Source of the DNA: Firmicutes bacterium UBA4996
Lineage (GTDB): Bacteria; Bacillota; Limnochordia; Darwinibacteriales; Darwinibacteriaceae
Assembly: GCA_002396805.1 (NCBI GenBank)
Contig: DGYW01000046.1
Location: forward strand, 53,822-83,829
Length of the DNA stretch: 30,008 nucleotides
Direction: 5' to 3'
This document shows positions 14,252 to 22,078 of this stretch, one piece after another (position 1 is the stretch's first letter; every line of letters begins with the position of its first letter). The translations under genes were made by a program, and so were the position numbers. The notes beneath the pieces are model-generated. The model saw only the letters and a program-made list of their open reading frames with translations, did no database searches and had not been told where the DNA came from.

Positions 14252-14974
14252 ATGCTTGGCCTCATCTTAGCAGCTGGTAAAGGGACCAGACTTCAAGAAG
14301 TGGGCAAAAACATTCCCAAAGCCTTGTTACCCATAGGCAATAAAACTTGTTTGGAGCATATAATTTTAGGAATGAAAGATGCGGGCGTCACCCGTTTTGG
14401 GGTGGTCATTGGGCATCTTGGAGAAATGATTGTGAAAGAGTATGGTTCCGGAGACGCTTTAGGGGTGGAGATCACGTATCTCAAGCAGGATCTGTCCATG
14501 TATGGCACTGGGCGTGCTGTACAATTAGCAGAGGATTTAGCTGGTTCTGAGCCACTCTTGGTATCGTATGGAGACATTATTATTGACCCCGCCAACTATA
14601 AAGCCATGGTGCAATTGGCCAACCTAAAACAGCACAATGTCAGTTCGGTAAACTGGATCGAAGACCCCAGCGCAGGTGCTGCTGTTTATTTGAGCCCAGA
14701 AGGCTTCTTAGAGAAGATTGTGGAAAAACCCCCCGCGGGTCAATCCACTACTAACTGGAATAACGCGGGGGTGTACGTGTTTCAGCCCGTGATTTTCGAT
14801 TATCTCCGGGGATTGGGACAATCCGCACGGGGAGAATATGAGTTAACTGAGGCCGTTCGTCAGATGGTCATGGCAGGGGTTCCAGTGCGGGCACATAAAA
14901 TCACTGGCTATTGGCGGGATGTTGGACGACCAGAAGATTTGGTGGCCATTAACGAGTTGCTCAGCAACAATTAG
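14252..14974 (+). CDS. Sugar-phosphate nucleotidyltransferase
   Basis: A 240-residue single-domain nucleotidyltransferase of the NTP_transferase family. The opening LILAAGKGTRL is the nucleotide-binding signature with the catalytic arginine, KALLPIGN follows, YGDIIID supplies the metal-binding Asp, and later come EKPP, NNAGVYVF and YWRDVGRPEDL, all typical of sugar-nucleotide pyrophosphorylases. It activates a hexose-1-phosphate, probably the product of the mutase just upstream, to an NDP-sugar. The ATG follows the mutase stop directly, with AAAGGAGG inside the end of that gene, so the pair is coupled. The nucleotide and sugar are not deducible. A CDF transporter gene follows 12 bases later. 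Confidence 0.88.
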   Translation: MLGLILAAGKGTRLQEVGKNIPKALLPIGNKTCLEHIILGMKDAGVTRFGVVIGHLGEMIVKEYGSGDALGVEITYLKQDLSMYGTGRAVQLAEDLAGSEPLLVSYGDIIIDPANYKAMVQLANLKQHNVSSVNWIEDPSAGAAVYLSPEGFLEKIVEKPPAGQSTTNWNNAGVYVFQPVIFDYLRGLGQSARGEYELTEAVRQMVMAGVPVRAHKITGYWRDVGRPEDLVAINELLSNN

Positions 14975-14986
14975 GAGGGAAACCAA

Positions 14987-15865
14987 ATGGGTAGACACAA
15001 AACGGCTGCACGGATTTCGTGGATAACCCTCATTGGCAATATTATACTCACGGTCTTAAAGGCGCTGATCAGTATCCTTACGGGAAGCTTAGTAGTTCTT
15101 TCCGACGCAGCCCATTCTGCATCTGATGCTTTTTCCACGATTTTGGTCCTCTTGGGACTGCGCATTGCTAACCAACCACCTGACGAAAAACATCCCTATG
15201 GACATAGTCGTGCAGAGACCATCGTGGCCAAAATCATTGCCCTCATGTTAGTCTTAATCGGCCTAAACTTTGGATTCACCGCTATTAAGGCCATGTGGCA
15301 AGGAAATTATCATGTACCAGGGGCTAGTGCCCTGTGGATTTCTCTCATTAGTATAGTGTCTAAGGAAATCATGTATCAGTACACCTATAGAGTGGGCAAA
15401 AGGATTGATAGCCCAGCCCTAATGGCCGATGCCTGGCATCACCGTTCGGACGCCATCTCCTCAGTAGCAGCTTTAATCGGGGTATTCTTCGCTCGCCTGG
15501 GCTACCCCATTTTTGATCCCTTAATGACCATCGTGGTTGCGGCCATTTTAATCAAGGTGGGTTGGGATATGGTCTTCACAATTATTGATGAACTCATGGA
15601 TGCCCAAGTAGAACCAGAAATAATCGAGCATTTGGAGCAAGCTATCCTCAAAGTGGAAAGCGTTCACTCCGTGCGTAATCTGAAGGTACACAAATATGGT
15701 GCAGAACACCATGTGGACTGCACCATTACCGTTTCACCTAAACTGGATGTTTCGGGAGGTCATTATCTCTCCCACGAAGTTGAGGACCGGATTAAAGAAA
15801 AGCTAAGTACCGTAACCCACGTAGACATTCACGTGGAGCCCCATATGCAGCAAGAAGAATCCTAA
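14987..15865 (+). CDS. Cation diffusion facilitator (CDF) family metal exporter
   Basis: A 292-residue membrane protein with about six helices and a cytoplasmic C-terminal metal-binding domain (from about residue 205, with VEPEIIEHLEQAI, VRNLKVHKYG and HVDCTITV). Transmembrane metal-site residues are seen: DAAHSASDA (helix 2; His43 and Asp47) and HHRSD (helix 5). HPYGHSRAE is the usual loop between helices 2 and 3. This HD/HD arrangement is that of Zn(II)/Fe(II)-type exporters that swap metal for protons. Start ATG 14987 has AGGAGGG eight bases upstream, 12 bases behind the nucleotidyltransferase. Its stop overlaps the convergent Nudix gene by 4 bases. Confidence 0.92.
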   Translation: MGRHKTAARISWITLIGNIILTVLKALISILTGSLVVLSDAAHSASDAFSTILVLLGLRIANQPPDEKHPYGHSRAETIVAKIIALMLVLIGLNFGFTAIKAMWQGNYHVPGASALWISLISIVSKEIMYQYTYRVGKRIDSPALMADAWHHRSDAISSVAALIGVFFARLGYPIFDPLMTIVVAAILIKVGWDMVFTIIDELMDAQVEPEIIEHLEQAILKVESVHSVRNLKVHKYGAEHHVDCTITVSPKLDVSGGHYLSHEVEDRIKEKLSTVTHVDIHVEPHMQQEES

Positions 15866-16350
15866 AGATATTCGTTACGAAGTTTACGGATGTACTTAAA
15901 GATAGCAATAATGGTTTTGGCATCATTAATGGTGCCATTATCAATCATCTCTTCCACTTCGGCTAGAGGGATCCAGCGCACGTGGATGTCTTCGCCCTCG
16001 TCTAGATGTTGTTCTCCCTTAGTCAACCCACTAGCCAAGAAGAGATACAAGACCTCATTAGTATAGCCGGGGGTAGGATAAAGATGTCCTAGGGCCTCCC
16101 AGTTCTCTGCTGAGTAACCTGTTTCTTCCTGCAATTCCCGTTGGGCGCAGGCTAGGGGTTCTTCAGTTAGATCAATTGTACCTGCTGGAAGTTCTAGCAT
16201 GTTTCTTCCCGCCGCCGGACGATACTGTTCCACTAAAAGCACTAAGCCATCCTTCACAACTAAAGTGGCTGCTGCTCCCGGATGATCCACCATTTTAAAC
16301 TGTCTTACTCTACTACCAACCCATACATCCTTTGTAATAAACCTGAACAT
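15862..16350 (-). CDS. Nudix hydrolase, ADP-ribose pyrophosphatase type
   Basis: A 162-residue Nudix protein. The box G-x5-E-x7-REL-x-EE-x-G is complete at residues 57-79 (GTIDLTE, then RELQEETGY). The preceding VVKDGLVLLVEQYRP and ELPAGTID, and the following GHLYPTPGYTNE, point to the ADP-ribose/NudF subgroup, which cleaves ADP-ribose to AMP and ribose-5-phosphate and clears toxic sugar nucleotides. Start ATG 16350 is 6 bases after GAGGTG; ATG 16356 is an alternative. It lies 53 bases after the stop of typA on the same strand and may be co-transcribed. The 3' end overlaps the CDF gene by 4 bases. Substrate choice is a family inference. Confidence 0.88.
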   Translation of the reverse strand: MFRFITKDVWVGSRVRQFKMVDHPGAAATLVVKDGLVLLVEQYRPAAGRNMLELPAGTIDLTEEPLACAQRELQEETGYSAENWEALGHLYPTPGYTNEVLYLFLASGLTKGEQHLDEGEDIHVRWIPLAEVEEMIDNGTINDAKTIIAIFKYIRKLRNEYL

Positions 16351-16403
16351 TGCCATCACCTCGCTACCTTAATTCTGTCTAAGGGGGCTGACTCCTGTTA
16401 TCC

Positions 16404-18218
16404 TTATTTTTTCTTTTGCCTTTCCCTAGCATGTCGATCCAAAATAATCTTGCGCAAACGCAGAGAAGTAGGAGTCACTTCGAGACATTCATCCTCCGCC
16501 AAATAGGCCAAGTATTGCTCTAAACTCATTTTCCGTGGAGGACTAAGCTTAATCAGATCATCTGAACCAGCCGCACGAATATTGGTGGCTTGTTTTTTTC
16601 TGGCCACATTGATTTCCAGATCCCCAGAACGGCTGTGTTCGCCCACGATCATACCTGCGTAGACTTGGGTGCCAGGTGCAATAAACAAACTACCACGTTC
16701 TTCTGCGCCTGCTAAGGCATAGGCAGTTGCTACCCCCGTTTCCCAGGCAATTAGAGAGCCCGTTTGCCTTTGGGTAATATCTCCAGCCCAATGTCCATAA
16801 TGGGAAAAGGCGTGGTGCATAATACCATGACCCCTAGTTTCAGTGAGAAACTGGGAGGCAAAACCAATCAAGCCCCGAGCAGGAACCAAAAATTCAACAC
16901 GCACCCGGCCTTCTTCCGCAGGATTAAGCTCCTGCAATTCACCGCGTCGATTACCAATAGCCTCCATAACTGCTCCCAAATAATCTTGGGGTACATCAAT
17001 AGTTAGGCGTTCAAACGGCTCTAATAGTCCTTCTTCACTCTGGCGTAATACTGGTTCTGGCTTTGTCACACAAAAACTATAACCTTCGCGGCGCATCGTC
17101 TCAATGAGTACACTGAGGTGCAGCTCCCCCCGACCAGAAACTCGCAACTGATCCGGTGAATCAGTGTCATTTACTTCTAAAGCCACATTAATCCGTGCTT
17201 CCCTCAACAGACGATCCCGAAGATGTCTAGAAGTGAGGTATTCTGCATCCAAACCGGCAAAAGGACCATCGTTGACCCGGAACACCATGGTCAATGTAGG
17301 TTGGTCCACCGAAATTGCCTTCAAGGGTAGAGGTGTATCAATTTCATTGACTGTTTCCCCAATCTCTATTTTTTCCATCCCGCTAAAAGCTGCAATATCT
17401 CCAGCCTCCGCCACTTCTACCGCGACCATCTCTAACCCCTCAAAAGTGTATAACTGGCTAATTTTACCTCGTTTAGTAGTATGTCGATCGCTGTGCGTTA
17501 ACAGGATTTCTTGACCACTTCTCAGCTCGCCACTGTTAATTCTCCCCAAGGCGATCCTACCCACGTAGTCGTTGTATTCCAAATTACTAATCATCATTTG
17601 CAAAGGCCCCTCACTGATAATTTGAGGTGCAGGTACATAAGCAATAATTCCCTGGAGTAAGGGCAAAATGCTCCCCCCGCCACCTTCTACCTCAGCAAGT
17701 TCGGCTCCGGCTATTCCAGCAAGGGCCGAGGCATAAAAAATAGGAAAATCCAATTGTTCTTCTGTTGCATCCAAGGCCACGAAGAGATCAAAGACCTCAT
17801 CGACCACCCTATTAGGATCCGCTGCAGGTCGGTCTATTTTATTCACTACCACAATGGGGGCGAGACCCCGTTGTAATGCTTTGTGCAAAACAAAACGAGT
17901 CTGGGGCATGGGTCCTTCCACTGCATCCACTACGAGCAAGGCCCCATCCACCATACTTAAGATTCGTTCCACCTCGCCGCCAAAATCTGCGTGGCCAGGG
18001 GTGTCCACTATATTAATCTTTACACCATCATATTCTACGGAGACATTTTTGGCTAAGATGGTGATACCTCGCTCCTGTTCTAAGGCGTTAGAGTCTAAGA
18101 CCCGATCCGCCACCTTTTGATTAGCCCGAAACACTCCCGTTTGCTTTAAGAAGGCGTCAACTAAAGTTGTTTTCCCATGATCCACATGGGCAATGATAGC
18201 TACATTGCGTATGTTCAT
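16404..18218 (-). CDS. typA: Translational GTPase TypA/BipA
   Basis: A 604-residue translation-factor GTPase. G1 AHVDHGKTTL, G3 DTPGHADF and G4 NKIDRPAA are intact; the domain order (GTPase, beta-barrel, two EF-G-like alpha/beta domains, C-terminal domain) follows, with RGELHLSVLIETMRREGY and the late QFLTETRGHG characteristic of BipA. It binds the ribosome and is needed for 50S assembly and for growth in cold or stress. ATG 18218 is about 11 bases after AGGAGG. An extended -10 (TG-A-TATACT, 18262-18254) lies upstream. Length is normal for the family. The Nudix gene lies downstream on the same strand. Confidence 0.96.
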   Translation of the reverse strand: MNIRNVAIIAHVDHGKTTLVDAFLKQTGVFRANQKVADRVLDSNALEQERGITILAKNVSVEYDGVKINIVDTPGHADFGGEVERILSMVDGALLVVDAVEGPMPQTRFVLHKALQRGLAPIVVVNKIDRPAADPNRVVDEVFDLFVALDATEEQLDFPIFYASALAGIAGAELAEVEGGGGSILPLLQGIIAYVPAPQIISEGPLQMMISNLEYNDYVGRIALGRINSGELRSGQEILLTHSDRHTTKRGKISQLYTFEGLEMVAVEVAEAGDIAAFSGMEKIEIGETVNEIDTPLPLKAISVDQPTLTMVFRVNDGPFAGLDAEYLTSRHLRDRLLREARINVALEVNDTDSPDQLRVSGRGELHLSVLIETMRREGYSFCVTKPEPVLRQSEEGLLEPFERLTIDVPQDYLGAVMEAIGNRRGELQELNPAEEGRVRVEFLVPARGLIGFASQFLTETRGHGIMHHAFSHYGHWAGDITQRQTGSLIAWETGVATAYALAGAEERGSLFIAPGTQVYAGMIVGEHSRSGDLEINVARKKQATNIRAAGSDDLIKLSPPRKMSLEQYLAYLAEDECLEVTPTSLRLRKIILDRHARERQKKK

Positions 18219-18253
18219 ACTAATAACTTCCTCCTAATTTCCTGCGCCTTCCT

Positions 18254-18262
18254 AGTATATCA
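18254..18262 (-). promoter_or_regulatory. Extended -10 promoter element of typA
   Basis: On the minus strand the sequence is TGATATACT, i.e. an extended TGn-TATACT -10 box about 36 bases before the typA start. No good -35 box is seen, which is usual for extended -10 promoters. Confidence 0.4.
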
Positions 18263-18392
18263 CAACTCCTCCAAAACAAAAAAGACACCCGTTGACTTGA
18301 TATTAAAATATGGTTCTACACTCCTAGCTCCACCACAGCATGACTGAATACACTAAGAGTGAACATGATGGTTGAAAGGAGGAAGAGTCATT

Positions 18393-18980
18393 ATGATCTT
18401 TCCAGCACCACCTGCCAACTGCAGTGGATTTTATTACACGGTACGGCCTGGCGATTCATTGTTCGCCATATCCCAGCGTTTCGGTGTCAGCTTAGCTGCG
18501 TTAATTGCCGCTAACCCTCAGATCCCTAATCCAGCTCTGATCTTTCCAGGTCAAGTGATTTGCGTCCCTTCAGGTGTCCGAACGGTGGAGTGTTGTATGC
18601 TGCTCTTTCGCACGGCAAATCTACCCTTTAACCCCGTGGCTCCAGCAGGCGGAGTGGCCCGCATCTATCAGGCGCAAGGTCAAGGAGGAAGCGTACTAAT
18701 CTCAGCCATAGGATTACCACCTCCCCAAACATTAGGAGGTAATATTTATGTGGCCTGGATTCGCTATCCACAAACACCCATTCCTGTACAACTGCTCCAA
18801 ACAGGACCAGTTATTACAGAACCTGGAGTATATGTAGGTGCCTTAGATTTAGGTGTCAGTGGATCCATCGCACCTTTCCAAGATATTCTGGTCACTGCAG
18901 AATTACAGTTTCCGGTTACACAACCCAACTTAAGTCGCATCGCCCTGATTGGCAACTTCTCACAGTGTCGACCGCAATAA
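18393..18980 (+). CDS. LysM domain protein with RskA-like C-terminal domain
   Basis: A 195-residue protein. Residues 13-57 form one LysM module (YTVRPGDSLFAISQRFGVS, ending PGQVICVP), which binds peptidoglycan or other GlcNAc glycans. After VECCMLLF a beta-rich domain follows: VLISAIGLPPP, GGNIYVAWIRYP, ILVTAELQFP and ALIGNFSQ. This order resembles the extracytoplasmic domain of anti-sigma-K (RskA) proteins, a fold comparison made by eye. No signal peptide is visible, so it may be spore- or wall-associated through another route. Start ATG 18393 is nine bases after AAAGGAGGA; an in-frame TTG at 18372 precedes the site. A terminator follows. The only upstream promoter-like match is weak (TTGACT at 18292-18297 with a 19-base spacer). 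Confidence 0.8.
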   Translation: MIFPAPPANCSGFYYTVRPGDSLFAISQRFGVSLAALIAANPQIPNPALIFPGQVICVPSGVRTVECCMLLFRTANLPFNPVAPAGGVARIYQAQGQGGSVLISAIGLPPPQTLGGNIYVAWIRYPQTPIPVQLLQTGPVITEPGVYVGALDLGVSGSIAPFQDILVTAELQFPVTQPNLSRIALIGNFSQCRPQ

Positions 18981-18986
18981 GATTAA

Positions 18987-19020
18987 CCCCGTTACTTTTA
19001 AAGGTAACGGGGATTTTTTT
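18987..19020 (+). terminator. Terminator of the LysM gene
   Basis: CCCCGTTAC (18987-18995) and GTAACGGGG (19004-19012) form a perfect 9-bp stem followed by seven T. The T-run points to the plus strand. Confidence 0.93.
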
Positions 19021-19021
19021 A

Positions 19022-20023
19022 CTAATTATTGATTGTTAACTGAATCTCCGTCCCTTGACTGGCTGCCAGATAGCAAGCCTTAATCGTGGCAACCAAATCT
19101 CGTCCCAAGAAACCTGGTAAGAGAGGCTGGGCCACGCCTTCAATACAGGCATGAAAGTGCTCAATCTCACGTTGATAGGGATTGTTGATAGGGTAAGTTA
19201 CTTCGTGGCGTAAATTGCCCTTATTTAGGCTAAGGGCCACCTCTTGCCGATCAGCTCGCCAAGGAACCGGAATAGTAATCGTGGCCTCGGTGCCCACAAT
19301 TTCTAAGGAACTGCGGCGATCGCGTTCAAAACTACAATCAAAGAGGCCTTGACGTCCCTGACCGTAATCTAATAAACCAGCCATAGACAGATCCACCATA
19401 GTACCTTCATGAAAGTTACCCTTAGCTAGCACAGAACGGGGGGGACCACCGAATACCAGATTCATAAAATGAATTGGATAACAACCCACATCCCACAAGC
19501 TTCCGGCACCAGGAACTTCTTGTAACCTGATATTCTCCCAATCATCCATGAGAAAAGAAAAACTACCCCGGATCAAACTCACTTCACCGAGCTGTCCTTC
19601 CTCAATCCAACTCAGGGCCTGACTGATTTGGGGATGAAAACGATACATGAAACCCTCCATGAACAAACGCTGTTCTTCCTGGGCTACTTGTAGCATTTTT
19701 TCGGCTTGCTCTACGGTAACTGCCATGGGTTTTTCACAGAGCACATGTTTTTTGGCCTGAAGAGCCTTGATGGTCCATTCGGCATGAAGATGGTTTGGGA
19801 GAGGAATGTAGACTGCCTCTACCTCTGGATCATCCAAGACATCAATATAGCTACCATACGCCCTCTGGGCACCCCAGCTGGTGGCCCAAGCTTGCGCTTT
19901 AGAGAGATCACTACTACCAATAGCCCATAACTCAGCCTGCTCCACATCTTGTAAGGCGGGTAGAAACTGACTTTCTGCAATACCGGCACAGCCTAAAATG
20001 CCCCACTTAAATTTCTTTTGCAA
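19022..20023 (-). CDS. Gfo/Idh/MocA family oxidoreductase
   Basis: A 333-residue NAD(P)-dependent dehydrogenase-like protein. GILGCAGIAES forms the Rossmann loop (residues 8-18), and IPLPNHLHAEWTIKALQAKK leads to the family motif CEKPM (Glu97-Lys98-Pro99). The C-terminal alpha/beta substrate domain includes GFMYRFHPQ and LWDVGCYPIH, a layout common to sugar or inositol-type dehydrogenases. It reduces or oxidises a sugar-like substrate; which one is not clear. The start is a TTG at 20023, eight bases after AAAGGAGAG; no ATG lies before the Rossmann strand, so TTG is required. It is the only minus-strand gene between 18.3 and 29.2 kb. Confidence 0.9.
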   Translation of the reverse strand: MQKKFKWGILGCAGIAESQFLPALQDVEQAELWAIGSSDLSKAQAWATSWGAQRAYGSYIDVLDDPEVEAVYIPLPNHLHAEWTIKALQAKKHVLCEKPMAVTVEQAEKMLQVAQEEQRLFMEGFMYRFHPQISQALSWIEEGQLGEVSLIRGSFSFLMDDWENIRLQEVPGAGSLWDVGCYPIHFMNLVFGGPPRSVLAKGNFHEGTMVDLSMAGLLDYGQGRQGLFDCSFERDRRSSLEIVGTEATITIPVPWRADRQEVALSLNKGNLRHEVTYPINNPYQREIEHFHACIEGVAQPLLPGFLGRDLVATIKACYLAASQGTEIQLTINN

Positions 20024-20153
20024 TTACCACACTCTCCTTTACAAGTCTACTCCAACACTTAACCCCATCTATAATTTCTTGACCAGGGAGGAGGAACCCT
20101 CTCTCTTTTTGGAGAAGTTTGTCTAACGTAGACGAAATAAAGAGGTGGAAACC

Positions 20154-22040
20154 ATGGATTTAAGAAAAAACAAGTGGATTGTCTTGTCCTTGATCATTTG
20201 CTGCTTGCTAATTACCACCCCGGTTTCTGGGGCTAGCTTGGACAACTTAGACGAACTAGAAGCATTCTTCGATGGAGTATTTGCCATGCAGCAAGAACAA
20301 TACCGGGTGCCCGGAATTGCAGTGGCAGTAATTAAGGACGGAGAACTTTGGTTTTCCAAGGGTTATGGCTTTGCTGACTTAGAAAAATCACTACCCATGG
20401 ATCCATCTACCACCTTACACCGGCCCGGTTCCAACTCTAAGATCTTGGTCTGGACCGCGGTGATGCAACTAGTGGAACAAGGCCAACTCCATCTCTATAC
20501 AGACATTTCTCGTTATGTGGATTTTCCAATTCCCACTCAGACCGCCGATGGGAAAGAAGTGTTGCCCATCACCTTACACCATCTCATGACCCACACCGCT
20601 GGCTTTGAGGAAGTAGTTACCCAGTTAATCGTAACTAAACCAGATGCCATTCAACCACTGGGTGAATATATTCGAGATAACCTGCCCGCTCGGGTTTTCC
20701 CACCAGGCAGTGTCTTTGGCTACTCAAACTACGGCACCGCTTTAGCCGCCTATATAGTAGAGCTAGTGAGTGGGCAATCCTTTGCAGACTACGTACAGGA
20801 GAATATCTTCGCGCCTTTAGAGATGACCAAAAGTACCTTTGCTCAACCTTTACCTCCCGAATTGGCACCGCTGATGAGTCAGGGTTACTATTATAAAAAC
20901 GGGAAATACACACCTGCCGAATTTGAGTACATTCAAGCTTATCCCGCAGGCTCCTTATCTAGCACCGTGGCGGATATGACTAACCTAATTATTGCCCAGC
21001 TTCAATTGGGGGCTTTTCAGGAAACGCGAGTTCTTGAGGAAGAGACAGCTCGCCTCATGCAGACCCAACAGTTCACTAAACACCCTGGGTTACCAGGTAT
21101 GACCTACGGCCTCATCGAAGCTGATTACAACGGGTATCGTGTTCTGTCCCACGGAGGAGATACGTTTTTCTTCCATACCGGTTTGTACTTTTTACCCGAA
21201 GAACAAGTGGGCTTATACGTCACTTATAACTCTATGAATAGTGCCCTTGCTCGCTTCTCCATGTTCACAAGCTTTATGGATCGTTATTTTCCCGCGCAAG
21301 GCGAAGGCCTTAAACCGCGTCCCCTTGCCCCAGATAGTGCAGACAATTATCGAGGGGTTTTCCACCATGCCCGCAGTAACTTCACTAAGCCAGAATCATG
21401 GATACGCTATCTCCAAAGTGTAACCTTGAATGTTGACCACGACCGCTACTTAATCCTGCAAACAGGAGGAGAACAGACTCGCTACGGAGAGATTAGCCCC
21501 GGACTATTCCAAGAGGTAGGGGGCAAAGATCTGATGGCCCTTAGCTTCCAAGATGGGCAAGTCTCCCAGATTCACTTTGCTGGTCCACACACTCTGTTGC
21601 GTACCCCGTGGTATCAGACTACCATCTTTGTCGGTGCCCTGTTGGTGTCCTCGATTCTGTTCATGATCTTGACCCTGATTGGCTGGATTAAGCAGATCTT
21701 CAGGGGTAGTCGCAAGTCTGGGTCCTTTGTCTTCCCAAAAATCTTGGGTCTAATAGTCATACTCGTCTGTATAACTACACTAGTGGTCTTCGTTGATGCG
21801 GCCTTAGATTTCCATCCTGATTTGGCAATTCCCTACATGTTACTTGAATCACCCCTCACCCTAAAGACTGTCTTAATCTTGACGAAAGTTTTAGTGGGTC
21901 TTGGTGCCATCTTGGTACTAACTGTCCTTTATCTCTGGGTCACCAGAAAGGGGAGCCTGTGGCAAAGGACGTACTACACACTATTAACCCTTAGTGTGGG
22001 TAGTGTAATTTGGGTCCTGTGGCAGATCAACTTCTTTTAA
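20154..22040 (+). CDS. Membrane-anchored serine hydrolase, beta-lactamase/PBP-like (family S12)
   Basis: A 628-residue protein. A Sec signal (IVLSLIICCLLITTPVSGA) leads into a class C beta-lactamase/DD-peptidase fold: GIAVAVIKDGELWFSKGYG, the SxxK nucleophile motif at Ser93-Lys96 (PGSNSK), the YSN triad at residues 190-192 and the HGGD loop at residues 333-336. After about residue 490 four hydrophobic segments anchor it in the membrane. Such enzymes cleave D-amino-acid peptides or esters, often in cell-wall remodelling; antibiotic resistance is not implied. ATG 20154 follows AGAGGTGG by five bases. The RelA/SpoT gene follows after 38 bases, probably on the same transcript. Confidence 0.87.
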   Translation: MDLRKNKWIVLSLIICCLLITTPVSGASLDNLDELEAFFDGVFAMQQEQYRVPGIAVAVIKDGELWFSKGYGFADLEKSLPMDPSTTLHRPGSNSKILVWTAVMQLVEQGQLHLYTDISRYVDFPIPTQTADGKEVLPITLHHLMTHTAGFEEVVTQLIVTKPDAIQPLGEYIRDNLPARVFPPGSVFGYSNYGTALAAYIVELVSGQSFADYVQENIFAPLEMTKSTFAQPLPPELAPLMSQGYYYKNGKYTPAEFEYIQAYPAGSLSSTVADMTNLIIAQLQLGAFQETRVLEEETARLMQTQQFTKHPGLPGMTYGLIEADYNGYRVLSHGGDTFFFHTGLYFLPEEQVGLYVTYNSMNSALARFSMFTSFMDRYFPAQGEGLKPRPLAPDSADNYRGVFHHARSNFTKPESWIRYLQSVTLNVDHDRYLILQTGGEQTRYGEISPGLFQEVGGKDLMALSFQDGQVSQIHFAGPHTLLRTPWYQTTIFVGALLVSSILFMILTLIGWIKQIFRGSRKSGSFVFPKILGLIVILVCITTLVVFVDAALDFHPDLAIPYMLLESPLTLKTVLILTKVLVGLGAILVLTVLYLWVTRKGSLWQRTYYTLLTLSVGSVIWVLWQINFF

Positions 22041-22078
22041 GCTAGGACCCGTAAATTCAGAGCAGATAGGAGAACCCT

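Noticed and set aside
17164..17514. Open frame of 116 codons antisense to typA
   Set aside because: It lies wholly within typA on the other strand without supporting signals.
18292..18322. Promoter TTGACT / TACACT before the LysM gene
   Set aside because: The 19-base spacer is too long for confidence; it was left as a remark only.
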